NCBI RefSeq assembly: GCF_017742835.1
Contig: NZ_CP072392.1
Span: forward strand, 387,559 to 451,558
DNA: 64,000 nucleotides
Origin: Aquabacter sp. L1I39
Lineage (GTDB): Bacteria > Pseudomonadota > Alphaproteobacteria > Rhizobiales > Xanthobacteraceae
Direction of reading: 5' to 3'
Shown: positions 45,801 to 55,105 of the stretch, piece after piece
Position numbering within the stretch: position 1 is the stretch's first letter
Layout of the letters: the number at the start of each line of letters is the position of its first letter
Made by a program: the position numbers and the translations under genes
Notes under the pieces: generated by a model
The model's database searches: none
Told to the model about the DNA's origin: nothing
Seen by the model: the letters and a program-made list of their open reading frames with translations, nothing else

Positions 45801-45828
45801 CGGCGGGTAGGCGATTGGTCTCGGCCAT
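42820..45828 (-). CDS. soxA: Sarcosine oxidase subunit alpha
   Basis: Large subunit of 1002 residues. The N-terminal part resembles a 2Fe-2S-type fold with LVGRSFKYHRPRG. The dinucleotide motif CDVLVVGAGPAGLAAALAAS binds NAD. The C-terminal half (from about 600) is the aminomethyltransferase (GcvT-like) region that passes the methyl carbon to tetrahydrofolate, giving 5,10-methylene-THF. The start at 45828 shares one base with the soxD stop (TGATG); a GTG at 45831 is an alternative. Together with soxB it oxidises sarcosine to glycine and hydrogen peroxide. Confidence 0.95.
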   Translation of the reverse strand: MAETNRLPAGGRIDRTRRIRLTFNGAALDARSGDTVASALIANGVKLVGRSFKYHRPRGILSHGSDEPNALLNVSRGPGRSDPNNRATVVEATEGLALSTQNHWPSLETDIGAVNDVLAPIFVAGFYYKTFMWPAKAWHKLYEPVIRAAAGLGVAPTEPDPDRYVHRNAHCDVLVVGAGPAGLAAALAASESGKRVILADEQAEMGGTLLHDLTSTIDGVPASAFVAQALATLAARENVVLLPRTTAFGYYNHNHVVLTERVTDALAKPAANLPRERLWQVRAKEVVIATGSHERPLAFADNDRPGIMLAESIRVFVNRYAALPGRRVVIATTGASAYQAALDCKAAGLDVTVVDLRAEEACGPELASARAAGVEVLTSHTVVGSTGRKAVTGLIVAPVSGGTVGARRTLACDAVGMSGGWTPAVHLFSQSRGKLAFDPALDAFLPGTPVQANCSAGACRGLYDLSACLADGWAAGAKAAGLSGTRDFSAPASFTGFQPVRVMPTDGEPRKVRAFIDFQNDVTAKDVKLAVQEGFKSVEHVKRYTTTGMATDQGKSSNMNALGIISQTLGKDVPQVGTTTFRPPYTPVTFGAIVGQSRGALFDPIRTAPLHDWAVAHGARFENVALWRRAWYFAKPGEDMHAAVRRECRAVREGVGIFDASTLGKIEVVGPDAAEFMNRIYPNAWLKLEPGKCRYGLMLKEDGFVFDDGVVARMAPDRFHVTTTTGGAPRVLSHMEDYLQTEWPDLKVYLTSTTEQWAVIALQGPKAREVLAPLVDDIDLSPEAFPHMSVRTGHILGVPTRLFRVSFTGELGFEINVPSDHARAVWEALWEKGQAHGITPYGTETMHVLRAERGFIIVGQDTDGTVTPDDLGLGGMVSKVKPDFVGKRSLVRPDMLRADRKQLVGLLTDDPKTVLDEGAQIVEDTNQPLPMTMIGHVTSSYWSDACGRSIALALVSGGRARKGTRLHVTMPTGFATVQVVDPVFFDAKGTRVNGTPQPAAAA

Positions 45829-46118
45829 CACTTCGTCCCTCCGGTCAGGTCCGGGCGCGGCGTGCCCATGGGATAGGTGGCGATGAAGGCGTCGGAATGG
45901 GTGTCGCGCAGGGCGTTGAACCAGCGGCCGCAGCCATGGGCATGGAGCCAGCGTTCCGCATGGCGGCCCTTGGGGTTGGAGCGCACATAGAGGAATTCGG
46001 CCCAGGCCGCGTCATCGAGCGCGGAGGGGTCGGCGGGGCGGGCGATATGGGCCTCGCCACCGCAGCGGAATTCGATTTCCGGGCGCGGGCCGCAATAGGG
46101 GCAGGTCACGAGCAGCAT
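45828..46118 (-). CDS. soxD: Sarcosine oxidase subunit delta
   Basis: Zinc-binding subunit of 96 residues. The zinc ligands Cys6, Cys9, His59 and Cys63 are all present (CPYCG and HAHGCGRW), at the same positions as in known SoxD proteins. It lies 9 bp behind soxB and overlaps soxA, so translation is coupled. Its length is normal. Confidence 0.95.
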   Translation of the reverse strand: MLLVTCPYCGPRPEIEFRCGGEAHIARPADPSALDDAAWAEFLYVRSNPKGRHAERWLHAHGCGRWFNALRDTHSDAFIATYPMGTPRPDLTGGTK

Positions 46119-46127
46119 GGCAAAGCC

Positions 46128-47381
46128 TCAATGGGCCACAGCCGCCGCCGCCGCCTCGTCGATGAGGCGGCCGGTGCGGAACCGGTCCAGGGTGAAGGGG
46201 GCGTTGATGGGGTGGGGCGCGCCGGTGGCAATGGTGTGGGCAAACACATGGGCCGAGCCCGGCGTCGCCTTGAACCCGCCCGTGCCCCAGCCGCAATTCA
46301 CATAAAGGCCGGGCACCGGGGTCAGCCCGATGATGGGCGAGCGGTCCGGCGTCACATCCACGATGCCACCCCAGGAACGCAGCATCTTCATGCGCGTGAA
46401 TTGCGGCAGCAGCTCCACGATGGCGTCGAGCGTGTGGGTGGTGATGTGCAGGCCGCCCTGCTGGGAATAGGAGGTGTACTGGTCCGTGCCGGCGCCGATC
46501 ACCAATTCGCCCTTGTCGGACTGGGAGATGTAGGCGTGCACCGCGTTCGACATGACGACGCACGGGAAGCACGGCTTCACCGGCTCGGACACCAGCGCCT
46601 GAAGGGGGAAGCTCTCCAGCGGCATGCGCACGCCGGCCATGGCCATGAGCACGCTGGTATGGCCTGCCGCCGAGACGCCGACGCGCTTGGAGCGGATGGT
46701 GCCGCGCGTCGTCTCTACCCCCGTCACCGCGCCATCGGGCCCGCGCAGGATGCCGGTGACCTCGCAATTCTGGATGATGTCCACGCCGCGCGCATCGGCG
46801 CCGCGGGCATAGCCCCACACCACCGCATCATGCCGCGCCGAGCCGCCCCGCCGCTGGAGCGCGCCGCCCACGATGGGGTAGCGGATGTCGGGGGAGATGT
46901 TGAGCGGCGGGCAGAATTCCTTGACCTGCTCGCGGGTCAGCCACTCATTGTCGATGCCGTTGAGGCGGTTGGAATAGACGTGGCGCTTGAAGCTCTGCAC
47001 GTCATGCTGGGTATGGGCCAGCATGAGCACGCCGCGGGCCGAATACATGACGTTGTAGTTGAGGTCCTCGGAGAGGCCCTCCCACAGCTTCAGCGCGTGC
47101 TCGTAGAGGGCTGCGCTTTCGTCATAAAGATAATTGGATCGGATGATGGTGGTATTGCGGCCCGAATTGCCGCCGCCGATCCATCCCTTTTCCAGCACCG
47201 CCACATTGGTGAGGCCGTGCTCCTTGGCCAGGTAATAGGCCGCGCCAAGGCCATGGCCGCCGCCGCCTACGATGATGGCGTCGTATTGCGCCTTGGGCTC
47301 GGGATCGCGCCATTGGGGCGTCCAGCCCTTATGGGCGTTGGCCGTCTCCTTCAGGAGCGAGAACAGGGAAAAGGAACGCAT
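46128..47381 (-). CDS. soxB: Sarcosine oxidase subunit beta
   Basis: Flavoprotein subunit of 417 residues, site of sarcosine oxidation. The FAD motif is [17 protein letters not shown] at 36-52. His184 in ARHDAV corresponds to the histidine that binds FMN covalently in this enzyme class. The C-terminal [20 protein letters not shown] is family-specific. The start at 47381 follows GAGGTGGCTG; a longer frame to 47438 lacks family similarity. It is the first gene of the operon, 88 bp from the divergent AraC-type regulator. Confidence 0.95.
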   Translation of the reverse strand: MRSFSLFSLLKETANAHKGWTPQWRDPEPKAQYDAIIVGGGGHGLGAAYYLAKEHGLTNVAVLEKGWIGGGNSGRNTTIIRSNYLYDESAALYEHALKLWEGLSEDLNYNVMYSARGVLMLAHTQHDVQSFKRHVYSNRLNGIDNEWLTREQVKEFCPPLNISPDIRYPIVGGALQRRGGSARHDAVVWGYARGADARGVDIIQNCEVTGILRGPDGAVTGVETTRGTIRSKRVGVSAAGHTSVLMAMAGVRMPLESFPLQALVSEPVKPCFPCVVMSNAVHAYISQSDKGELVIGAGTDQYTSYSQQGGLHITTHTLDAIVELLPQFTRMKMLRSWGGIVDVTPDRSPIIGLTPVPGLYVNCGWGTGGFKATPGSAHVFAHTIATGAPHPINAPFTLDRFRTGRLIDEAAAAAVAH

Positions 47382-47469
47382 CAGCCACCTCGGCCGGATC
47401 GAGTGTGAGGGCACAATGGGCCTGTGGCGCCTTTCCATCTTGCATCGGCGCGACTATGGTCTGGAACAA

Positions 47470-48540
47470 ATGCGACATTCTCAGCCGGCAAGGGGAGGGG
47501 TGGCCTCCCGACCTCCGCCCCGTGCAAAGCTCAGGGTGGGCTTCGTGCTGATGCACAACTTCACCCTCACCGCCTTCTCCACCTTCGTAGACGTGCTGCG
47601 CCTCGCCGCCGACGAGGGCGACCGCTCGCGCCCCATTGAATGCGCCTGGCAGGTGATGAGCCCGCGCCGACTGCCCGCCCGCTCGTCCTGCGGCATCGAG
47701 ATTCAGCCGACCTCCGACCTCACGGATCCCGCGGCGTTCGACTATGTGGTGGTGGTCGGCGGGCTCCTGCACGGCATGCCGCCTCTGCCGCCGGAGATCG
47801 GTGCCTATCTGGCCCGTGCCGCGCAGGCGGGGGTGAAGCTGGTGGGGGTGTGCACGGGTAGCTTCGTGCTGTGCCGCCTGGGCCTGATGGCGGGACGCAA
47901 ATGCTGCGTGAGTTGGTATCACTACCGGGATTTCCTGGAGGAGTTCCCCGCCCTGGTGCCGGTGGCGGACCGGCTGTTCGTGAGGGATGGTGATCGCATC
48001 ACCTGTCCGGGCGGCACCGGGGTGGCCGATCTGGCCGCGCGGCTGGTGCAGGATCATCTGGGCGCGGCGGCGGCGCAGAAGGCGCTGAACATCCTGCTCA
48101 TCGATCGCCCCCGATCGGAGGAAAGCGCCCAGCCCGTCCCGCTCGGCACCGTGCCGAGCGATGACAGCCGGGTCTCACGGGCCCTGCTGCTGATGGAGCA
48201 GAATCTGGCCGAGCCGCTGCCCATCGCCGAGCTTGCCGGACGCCTGGGACTTGGCGCGCGGCAATTGGAGCGCCTGTTCGGCGAGGCCATGGGGGATAGC
48301 CCGCAGGCGGCCTATCTGGCCCTGCGCCTGCGCCACGGGCGCTGGATGCTCCAGAATACTGCCCTCTCCGTCGCCCAGGTGGCGGCGGAGCTGGGCTTTG
48401 CCGATGCCTCCCATTTCGGGCGGGCCTTCAAGGCCAGCCATGGCCAGACGCCCGCCGCATTCCGAAAAGGGCACTTGGCCGCCGGTGCCGCGACCGGCGG
48501 CACCGTGCGGGAGAATGTGGACCGCCGCGTCTTCGACTGA
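47470..48540 (+). CDS. GlxA family AraC-type regulator (DJ-1/PfpI plus HTH)
   Basis: Regulator of 356 residues. Residues about 20-190 form a DJ-1/PfpI-like class I glutamine amidotransferase domain (VGFVLMHNFTLTAFSTFVDVLR, GVCTGSFVLCRLGLM). The C-terminus (about 240-335) has the AraC HTH pair (EPLPIAELAGRLGLGARQLERLF and SVAQVAAELGFADASHFGRAFK). This architecture is that of GbdR/SouR, activators of glycine betaine and sarcosine catabolism, and its place divergent from soxB agrees. Start is uncertain: 47470 lacks a strong ribosome site, and in-frame ATGs lie upstream (e.g. 47416). Confidence 0.87.
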   Translation: MRHSQPARGGVASRPPPRAKLRVGFVLMHNFTLTAFSTFVDVLRLAADEGDRSRPIECAWQVMSPRRLPARSSCGIEIQPTSDLTDPAAFDYVVVVGGLLHGMPPLPPEIGAYLARAAQAGVKLVGVCTGSFVLCRLGLMAGRKCCVSWYHYRDFLEEFPALVPVADRLFVRDGDRITCPGGTGVADLAARLVQDHLGAAAAQKALNILLIDRPRSEESAQPVPLGTVPSDDSRVSRALLLMEQNLAEPLPIAELAGRLGLGARQLERLFGEAMGDSPQAAYLALRLRHGRWMLQNTALSVAQVAAELGFADASHFGRAFKASHGQTPAAFRKGHLAAGAATGGTVRENVDRRVFD

Positions 48541-48546
48541 GCCGGA

Positions 48547-50637
48547 TCAGGCGGCGCGGACGGTGGCGAGGAAGGCCGCCATCTGCTGTTCCAGGCGTTG
48601 GGTCTGGTCCGACAACGCCCCCGCCGCGCCGAGTACCATGCCCGCGGCAGCGCCCGCCTCATCGGCATTCTTCGCCACGTCCGTGATGAGGCCGGTCACC
48701 GAATTCGTGCCGGTGGCGGCCTGGTCCACATTGTGCACGATCTCGCGGGTGGCCACGCCCTGCTGTTCGACGGCGGTGGAGATCTCCTGGGCAAAGTCGC
48801 GCATCATGCCGATCTGGGTGCTGACACCCTCGATCACCGTCACCGCCTGCTGGGTGGCGGCCTGGATCTCGCCGATCTGGGTCTCGATCTCTTCCGTCGC
48901 CTTGGCGGTCTGCGAGGCCAGCTCCTTCACCTCGGCGGCCACCACCGCAAACCCCTTGCCCGCGTCACCGGCACGAGCAGCCTCGATGGTGGCGTTCAGC
49001 GCGAGGAGGTTGGTCTGCGAGGCGATGGTGGAGATGAGGCCGATGAAATCGCCGATCCGCGAGGCCGCGCTCGACAGGTGGCGGATCACTTCGCCGGTCT
49101 TGGCGGCCTCGGCCACCGCATTGGTGGACAATTCGGTGGACTTGCGCACCTGGCGGGCGATCTCATCCACGGAGGCGCCCATCTCTTCGGCGGCACTCGC
49201 CACGACAACCACGTTGCTGGAAGCCTGGGTGGCGGCCGCGGCCACGGAGGTGGACCGGCTGGAGGTGAGCTGGGCGACGGTGGTCATGCGCTCAGCCGTC
49301 TTGTGCAATTCACTGGAGGCGGTGGAGACATTGCTGATGATGCCGCCCACCTCGCCCTGGAAGCGGTCGGCCAGCGCCAGCATGCTGCGGCGGCGCTCTT
49401 CTTCCGCCGAGCGGCGGGCATGCTCGTTCTCGCGCTCCAGCTCGGCATTGCGCAGCAACTGGTCCTTGAACACCAGCAGCGCGTTGGCCATGGAGCCAAC
49501 CTCGTCGCGCCGGACGGTGCCGGGCACGGCGACGGTGTAATCGCCACCGGCCAGTTCGGTCATGGTGCGGGTGAGGGCGGAGACGGGGCGAACCACGCGG
49601 CCGATCACCACCGCCAGTCCGAACAGCGCGATGGCGAGGCTGACGATCAGCACGGCGCCATAGGTGAGGAACGTCATTTTAGCGGTGGCCTGCGCCGTCT
49701 CGGCCTGCGCCAGAAGGGCGTCCAGGGCGGTGCTCGCGACGTCCGCGATGGTGGTCAGCTTGGGGGTGTTGATGTCGCGCCAGGCGGCAATGGTCATGCT
49801 GGGCGCCTCGCCCGAGCTCAGCCGCTTGATCTCGGCATCGCGCATGGCCTCGAAGGGGCCGGAAAAGAACTCCTTCTGCGCGGTGTCGACAGCGGCCTTC
49901 AGGGTGGCAGGTGTATTGTCGGCCGCCACGATCTCCTGCACGGTCTTCCAGGCGAAATCGGCCTGCGCGTCATTGATGGTGACGGTGCGGACTTCTTGCG
50001 GCGTGAAGGGCCGGCGTTCCGCCAGCGCGGAGTTCAAGGCGAGCGAGGACAATCCGGAAAAAGTGCGCGCCGCCCAACCCATGGAGCGGGCGAGCAGCAA
50101 TTGCGACATGGCCGGATCCAAGGCGCGGATGTCTGCCTCCATGCTGCTGGAGGTGGCCTCGATGGCATCGATGAGGGCCTGGCCATCCGTTGACATGCGT
50201 CGATAGACGGCGGGATCGCGCTGGTCGAGGGGGCGCGCCAAATGCTCGTCTACCAGCTTGCGGACCGCGACCACCGCCTCGTATCGGGCTTTCAACTTCT
50301 CCACCATGTCGCTTCGGGATGCGACGGCCTGCCGGTCCAGGCCGGCGAGGGCGGACGCCATGGAGGTCTCCACCACCTCACGGTCCTTCAGCAGGCGCGC
50401 GCGAATGGTCCCGATGTCTCCGGCGGCCAACAGGCCGGTGGTGGAGCCGCCGCGTTCGAAGCGGAAGACGGACACAGCGCGGAACAGGTCGCGGTCGATC
50501 CGCACGTCCTCCGCCACTTGGTCGGCGGCCACAAAGGTGCCGTAAGACTTGTAAAGCGCTACGGAGCAAAGCGCCGCCATGATGGCACTCAGGACGCAGA
50601 ACAGGGAAACCAGTGTCGTCTTGATGGAAAGCTGCAT
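48547..50637 (-). CDS. Methyl-accepting chemotaxis protein
   Basis: Transmembrane chemoreceptor of 696 residues. Helix 1 is at about 8-29 and helix 2 near 330-355, framing a periplasmic sensor of about 300 residues with no recognised ligand motif. A HAMP domain follows ([19 protein letters not shown]), then the signalling hairpin with tip [35 protein letters not shown]. There is no CheR-binding pentapeptide at the C-terminus. An in-frame upstream ATG at 50670 is possible. The position inside the sarcosine region hints at a related attractant, but this is only a guess. Confidence 0.9.
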   Translation of the reverse strand: MQLSIKTTLVSLFCVLSAIMAALCSVALYKSYGTFVAADQVAEDVRIDRDLFRAVSVFRFERGGSTTGLLAAGDIGTIRARLLKDREVVETSMASALAGLDRQAVASRSDMVEKLKARYEAVVAVRKLVDEHLARPLDQRDPAVYRRMSTDGQALIDAIEATSSSMEADIRALDPAMSQLLLARSMGWAARTFSGLSSLALNSALAERRPFTPQEVRTVTINDAQADFAWKTVQEIVAADNTPATLKAAVDTAQKEFFSGPFEAMRDAEIKRLSSGEAPSMTIAAWRDINTPKLTTIADVASTALDALLAQAETAQATAKMTFLTYGAVLIVSLAIALFGLAVVIGRVVRPVSALTRTMTELAGGDYTVAVPGTVRRDEVGSMANALLVFKDQLLRNAELERENEHARRSAEEERRRSMLALADRFQGEVGGIISNVSTASSELHKTAERMTTVAQLTSSRSTSVAAAATQASSNVVVVASAAEEMGASVDEIARQVRKSTELSTNAVAEAAKTGEVIRHLSSAASRIGDFIGLISTIASQTNLLALNATIEAARAGDAGKGFAVVAAEVKELASQTAKATEEIETQIGEIQAATQQAVTVIEGVSTQIGMMRDFAQEISTAVEQQGVATREIVHNVDQAATGTNSVTGLITDVAKNADEAGAAAGMVLGAAGALSDQTQRLEQQMAAFLATVRAA

Positions 50638-50713
50638 GGCCGCACTCGCATTCGGAGTCTCAACCCTCATTTTGCGGAATGTTGCTTTCCCGGGGCTTGT
50701 GCCGGCGGCGGGC

Positions 50714-51610
50714 CTATCCTGCTCCCCCCCACACCCGTTCCAGGAATTCGGTGAAGACCTTTACGCTCGGCGACTGGATGGGCGTTGACCACACCGCGCA
50801 GGTGGGGATCGGATCGGGCACATCGTCGAGGGGGCGGATGACGATACCGCGCCGCTGGAGATTGCGCACGCAGCTCGCATAGACACTGACCCCAACGCCC
50901 GCCGCCACCAGGCCGAAAATGCCTTCCGAGGAAGAGGCCTCCTGCACGATGTTGGGGTGGAAACCATGGCGGTGGCACAGGTTGAACAGGTCGCGGCGGT
51001 AGGCGCCCCAATTCTCGCCGGTGCCCAGCACAAAAGGTTCGCCGGCCAGGTCCGCCAGGCGGAGCGCGCGCACGTTGGACAGAGGGTGCGTTACCGGCAG
51101 GAGCGCCACGTGCCGGTCGCTGTCGAAGGGATAGGAGACCATGGCCTCGCTCTCGAATGCGCCGATCATGAAGCCCACGTCGATGCGGTCCGCCAGCAGG
51201 GCCTCCTGCTGCTTGAGGGTGGGCACGAAGGACAGTTCGAGGCGGATTTCCGGCCGGTATCGGCTGAAGGCGCGCAGCAATTCCGGCAGCCGGCCATTGA
51301 TGGCGAAGTCCATGTATCCGATGCGCAAGGTGCCGGTGAGGCCGGTGGCCGTGCGCCGGGCGATGGTGACGGCCCGCTCCAGATGATCAAGGCCGGAGCG
51401 ACAATGGATCTGGAAGGCCCGCCCCGCGTCCGTCAAATCCACCGAGCGCGTGGTGCGCCGGAGCAGCGGCACGCCTACTTCCCGCTCGAGTTCGCCGATG
51501 AGGCGGCTCATGCCCGGCTGGGTCATGTTGAGGCGATTGGCGGCGCGGCTGAAATGCAGTTCCTCGGCCAGAACAAGGAAGCTGCGGATGTGGCGGAGAT
51601 CGTAACGCAT
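50714..51610 (-). CDS. LysR family transcriptional regulator
   Basis: Regulator of 298 residues. The HTH at about 1-60 reads [38 protein letters not shown], followed by the LysR substrate domain. It is divergent from the isochorismatase-family hydrolase over 130 bp containing an inverted repeat, so it probably regulates that gene. The effector may be an amide or carbamoyl compound. Confidence 0.9.
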   Translation of the reverse strand: MRYDLRHIRSFLVLAEELHFSRAANRLNMTQPGMSRLIGELEREVGVPLLRRTTRSVDLTDAGRAFQIHCRSGLDHLERAVTIARRTATGLTGTLRIGYMDFAINGRLPELLRAFSRYRPEIRLELSFVPTLKQQEALLADRIDVGFMIGAFESEAMVSYPFDSDRHVALLPVTHPLSNVRALRLADLAGEPFVLGTGENWGAYRRDLFNLCHRHGFHPNIVQEASSSEGIFGLVAAGVGVSVYASCVRNLQRRGIVIRPLDDVPDPIPTCAVWSTPIQSPSVKVFTEFLERVWGGAG

Positions 51611-51612
51611 GG

Positions 51613-51638
51613 TTCATTCATAACAATTGAGGAATGAA
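51613..51638. promoter_or_regulatory. Inverted repeat in LysR/hydrolase gap, candidate LysR site
   Basis: TTCATTC at 51613-51619 and GAATGAA at 51632-51638 are perfect inverted arms around 12 bp. It starts three bases upstream of the LysR ATG, in an AT-rich stretch unusual for this genome, which fits autoregulation by a LysR dimer. Confidence 0.5.
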
Positions 51639-51740
51639 AAAACGTCAAATTAGAATTTCCCGTTCTCGATCCCCGGCCGCATCCTCCCTTCCATGCTCCC
51701 CGCCGCGGAGGGAAGCGTCCCCCAAGGAAGGATTGGACCC

Positions 51741-52445
51741 ATGTCGTTCGACAAGGAATTGGACGCGGCACTCAATGCGGCGTTCGAGAAGGCGACCGCC
51801 CTCTATCAGAATCGCGGCTTCCAACGCCGCGTGGGCTTCGGCCGCCGGCCTGCTTTGGTGAATGTGGACCTCGCCAATGCCTGGACCCGTCCCGGCAACC
51901 CGTTCACCTGCGAGAATATCGACGAGCAGATCATTCCCGGCGTCCAGGCTCTGCTGGCCGCATGCCGCCGCAACGGCCATCCGGTGGTGCATGTGACCAC
52001 CTGTTACCAGGTGACCGACCCGACCGTCGCCGCCACCGACATGGGCCTGTGGCATTGCAAGATTCCGGTTGAGGTGGTCGCCGCCGACAAGCCGGACCTG
52101 TGGGCCATCGACAGCCGCATCGAGCCCATTCCCGGCGAGCAGGTGCTTATCAAGAAGCGCGCCTCGGCGTTTGCGGGCACCTATCTGTCGGGCTTCCTGC
52201 GGGCCAACGGGGTGGACACCATCCTGGTCACTGGCGTGACCGCCTCGGCCTGCGTGCGCACCACGCTGTGCGACGGCCTCGCGGAAGGCTTCCGGACCAT
52301 CGCGGTGAAAGAGTGCATCGGTGACCGCGTGCCCGGAGCGGTGGCGTGGAACCTGTTCGACATCGATGCCAAGTTCGCGGATGTGGAGCCCCTGTCCCGC
52401 TGCATCCAGTATCTGGATGAGGTGGGCGAGCGGAAAGCCGCCTGA
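51741..52445 (+). CDS. Isochorismatase-family cysteine hydrolase (N-carbamoylsarcosine amidase-like)
   Basis: Amide hydrolase of 234 residues. The triad is visible: Asp43 in LVNVDLANAW, Lys138 in LIKKRASAF, and Cys171 in GVTASACVRTT; the Lys-to-Cys spacing of 33 equals that of Arthrobacter N-carbamoylsarcosine amidase. That enzyme gives sarcosine, CO2 and ammonia, and a sarcosine oxidase operon lies 4 kb away. Maleamate amidase and related hydrolases share the fold, so the substrate is not certain. It is divergent from a LysR gene and appears to be a single-gene unit. Confidence 0.8.
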   Translation: MSFDKELDAALNAAFEKATALYQNRGFQRRVGFGRRPALVNVDLANAWTRPGNPFTCENIDEQIIPGVQALLAACRRNGHPVVHVTTCYQVTDPTVAATDMGLWHCKIPVEVVAADKPDLWAIDSRIEPIPGEQVLIKKRASAFAGTYLSGFLRANGVDTILVTGVTASACVRTTLCDGLAEGFRTIAVKECIGDRVPGAVAWNLFDIDAKFADVEPLSRCIQYLDEVGERKAA

Positions 52446-52553
52446 GCGCCGCCGGCAAGCGCCCGAAAGGTGCCCATGGGTATGCGCCATCCCTCGCACA
52501 TGGATGACTTCGACACCGGGAGGCCCGCTCGCGCGGTGCCTCTTCGGTGCGGG

Positions 52554-53435
52554 TCAGACCTGCCAGACCTGCCGCAGAACCTCGCCCATGGCGCCGATCA
52601 CCGGGTCGCTCGCCCGTTCCGCCGGATGGATGAAGCGCAGCATCACCTCCGCGCGGGCCTCTCCGAACAAGGCGAGGCGATCCGCCATGTCGGGTCGCAG
52701 AGCCAGTTCCTCGCGCACCACGCCAAAGCCGATGCCCGCCGCCACCAGCTCGCAGATGAGCAGTTCGTGGTCAGCTTCCACCGTTTCGAGGGGGCGCATG
52801 CCGGTCTGGTCCAGAAGGTCGCGCAGGACTTCCCCATGGGTGCTGCCGGGCGTCACGCGCACCAAAGGCAGGCGCTCCAGTTCCTGCCAGCCGGCACCCT
52901 CATGGCACGCCGCCCAGGCGCGGGGCACCGCGAAGCGGTAGGTGACGGGACGCAGCGGGAAGCCCTGCATTTCCGGCGGCAAGGTGCGGCTCACATACAG
53001 GCTCGCATCCAGCTCGGCGCCGTGCAGCCCGTCCCGCAGGAAGACGGTGCGGCCGATGCGAAGGTCGATCTTCACCGCTCGATGGCGCTCCACCATGACG
53101 GCCATGAAGGCGCCGATGCGCAGATCCACCAGATCCATCATCGGCAGGCCCAGCCGGATGGTGCCCGCCACCGCGCCGCGGAAGGATCGCGCGGCGTGCA
53201 CGAAGTCGCCGAAGGCGGTGAGCGCCTGCTCCGCCCGGCCGAGGAGTTCCGTTCCAGCCTGGGTGAGGGCGAGCGAGGTGGTGGTGCGCTCCAGGAGGCG
53301 CAGCCCAATGGCGGCCTCCAGGCTCTTCAATTGGCCGCTGACAGCGGGCTGGGTGATGTGCAGGGCCTCCGCCGCGCGGGTCACGCTGCCGAGCCGCACC
53401 ACGGTGACGAAGGTGCGCAGGTGGCGGATGTCCAT
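52554..53435 (-). CDS. LysR family transcriptional regulator
   Basis: Regulator of 293 residues. The HTH occupies about 1-60 (MDIRHLRTFVTVVRLGSVTRAAEALHITQPAVSGQLKSLE). It is divergent from the amidase/ABC-transporter operon across 150 bp and probably controls it. The start at 53435 is the canonical LysR N-terminus; the frame continues upstream without similarity. A short CGTC-GT-GACG repeat (53516-53525) in the gap is a weak operator candidate. Confidence 0.9.
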   Translation of the reverse strand: MDIRHLRTFVTVVRLGSVTRAAEALHITQPAVSGQLKSLEAAIGLRLLERTTTSLALTQAGTELLGRAEQALTAFGDFVHAARSFRGAVAGTIRLGLPMMDLVDLRIGAFMAVMVERHRAVKIDLRIGRTVFLRDGLHGAELDASLYVSRTLPPEMQGFPLRPVTYRFAVPRAWAACHEGAGWQELERLPLVRVTPGSTHGEVLRDLLDQTGMRPLETVEADHELLICELVAAGIGFGVVREELALRPDMADRLALFGEARAEVMLRFIHPAERASDPVIGAMGEVLRQVWQV

Positions 53436-53585
53436 GGGGGGCCAGTCTCCTCCAAAGCTCCCCTTATGACGCGCATCACGAGAAGCGATTTGTCCGGTGC
53501 AGATGCCCATTTTAACGTCGTGACGATTTTCTCGCCAGGGCGCGGTCCGGCAGAGAGAAAAAAAGCCGAAAAGGTCACGCAGGCA

Positions 53586-55040
53586 ATGGCACGTCCCGCT
53601 CACACCCTAACTATAGGTGCGTCGTCTTCGGACGATCTGTGCAATCTATCGGCTGTCGCGGCCGTCGATCTGCTCGGGAAAGGCGAAATTTCTCCGCTCG
53701 ATCTTGTGGACGCGGCCATCGCGCGCGTTGAAACCGTGGACGGGCGCATCAATGCACTGCCGCTGCGGCGCTTCGAGGCGGCACGTCACGAGGCAAAGGC
53801 CTTTTCGAGGGTGACGGACGGGGCGCGCGGCTGGCTGGCGGGCCTGCCCATCGCGGTGAAGGACTATAATGACGTGGCGGGCCTGCCCACCACCTGCGGC
53901 TCGCCTTTGTTCAAGAATGCGGTGGCCGCCACGTCCGATGCGGTGGTGCAGCGTCTGGAGGCGCGGGGCGCCCTCGTGCTCGCCAAGTCCAACGTGCCTG
54001 AATTTGCCGGCGCCAACACCTTCAATCCCGTGTTCGGCGCCACCGCCAATCCCTGGCGGACGGACTGCACCGCTGGCGGCTCGTCCGGCGGCTCGGCGGC
54101 GGCGTTGGCGGCGGGCATGGTCTGGCTCGCCACCGGCAATGACCTTGGCGGCAGCCTGCGCATTCCCGCCAGCTATTGCGGCATTGTCGGCATGCGCCCG
54201 AGCGCCGGCCGCGTGCCCCGGCCGTCGACCCTCGTGCCGTTCGATCCGCTATGGGTGGAAGGCCCCATGGGCCGGAGCGTGGCGGACGTGGCGCTGATGC
54301 TGGATGCCGGTGCCTATGAGAGCGCGGGCGATCCGCTCAGCTTCTCGCTGCCCGGCACCGCCTTCCTCGACGCCGCCCGTGCCCCGCGCGCGCCCCGCCG
54401 CGTTGCCTTCAGCGCCGACCTCGGCCTCGGCCCGGTGGAGGGGGAGGTGGCGGACCTGTGCGCGGCGGCGGTCGCCTGCTTTGCCGACGTCTCCGCGTCC
54501 GTGGAGGAGGCGCATCCCGATTTCTCCGGCGCCATCGACGCCTTCCAGGTGTTGCGCGCCCATCTGGTGGCCACCGTGCGCGGGCCGCTTCTCGACGCCC
54601 ATCGCGATGCCATCGCACCCCATATCGTCTGGAACATCGAAAAGGGTCTGACCCAGACCGGAGCCGACATGGCCGCCGCCGACCGTCGGCGGGGCGCCCT
54701 CATCGCCGCCATGGCCGACTTCTTCGTGACCTACGACATCCTGGCCTGCCCGACCGTCGCGCTGGCGCCGTTCCCGTTGGGCGAGACCTATCCGACCCGC
54801 ATCGGCGCGGTGGAGCTAACCTCCTATATCGACTGGATGTATCTCACCTTCGTGCTGACCCTCACCGGCTGCCCGGTGATCTCGGTGCCCGTAGGGATGA
54901 CCGGCGACGGCCGCCCGGTGGGCTTGCAACTGGTGGGGCGCCCGCGCGGCGACCTCCAGCTGATCGAGGCCGCCGCCCTTCTCGAACAGATCCTCGGACC
55001 CATTCCCGGCGCCGCACGGGTGCGGCAGCCGGTGGCCTGA
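53586..55040 (+). CDS. Amidase (GatA/AtzE-like)
   Basis: Amidase-signature enzyme of 484 residues. Lys92 in IAVKDYNDVAG, the GGSSGGS loop at 164-170 and Ser190 in NDLGGSLRIPAS form the Ser-cisSer-Lys triad. It lacks any GatB/GatC neighbours, so it is not the tRNA amidotransferase subunit. It heads an operon with a Pot-type ABC importer, so it may hydrolyse an imported amide or carbamoyl compound before the sarcosine steps. The ATG at 53586 lies close to an AGG; the frame is open far upstream only because it is antisense to the LysR gene. Confidence 0.88.
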   Translation: MARPAHTLTIGASSSDDLCNLSAVAAVDLLGKGEISPLDLVDAAIARVETVDGRINALPLRRFEAARHEAKAFSRVTDGARGWLAGLPIAVKDYNDVAGLPTTCGSPLFKNAVAATSDAVVQRLEARGALVLAKSNVPEFAGANTFNPVFGATANPWRTDCTAGGSSGGSAAALAAGMVWLATGNDLGGSLRIPASYCGIVGMRPSAGRVPRPSTLVPFDPLWVEGPMGRSVADVALMLDAGAYESAGDPLSFSLPGTAFLDAARAPRAPRRVAFSADLGLGPVEGEVADLCAAAVACFADVSASVEEAHPDFSGAIDAFQVLRAHLVATVRGPLLDAHRDAIAPHIVWNIEKGLTQTGADMAAADRRRGALIAAMADFFVTYDILACPTVALAPFPLGETYPTRIGAVELTSYIDWMYLTFVLTLTGCPVISVPVGMTGDGRPVGLQLVGRPRGDLQLIEAAALLEQILGPIPGAARVRQPVA

Positions 55041-55105
55041 CAGACCCGCGCGTAAGACGCGGCAGAACACAAGACCAATCTTCCAAACGAACAGGGGAAT
55101 GACAG

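Noticed and set aside
47382..47469. Repeated GCGAC words between soxB and the AraC-type regulator as activator sites.
   Set aside because: Copies are short and inexact; not strong enough to annotate as an operator.
52470..53585. Upstream in-frame extension of the GatA-like amidase by 372 codons.
   Set aside because: It is wholly antisense to the LysR gene at 52554-53435 and has no domain similarity; the amidase fold starts after 53586.
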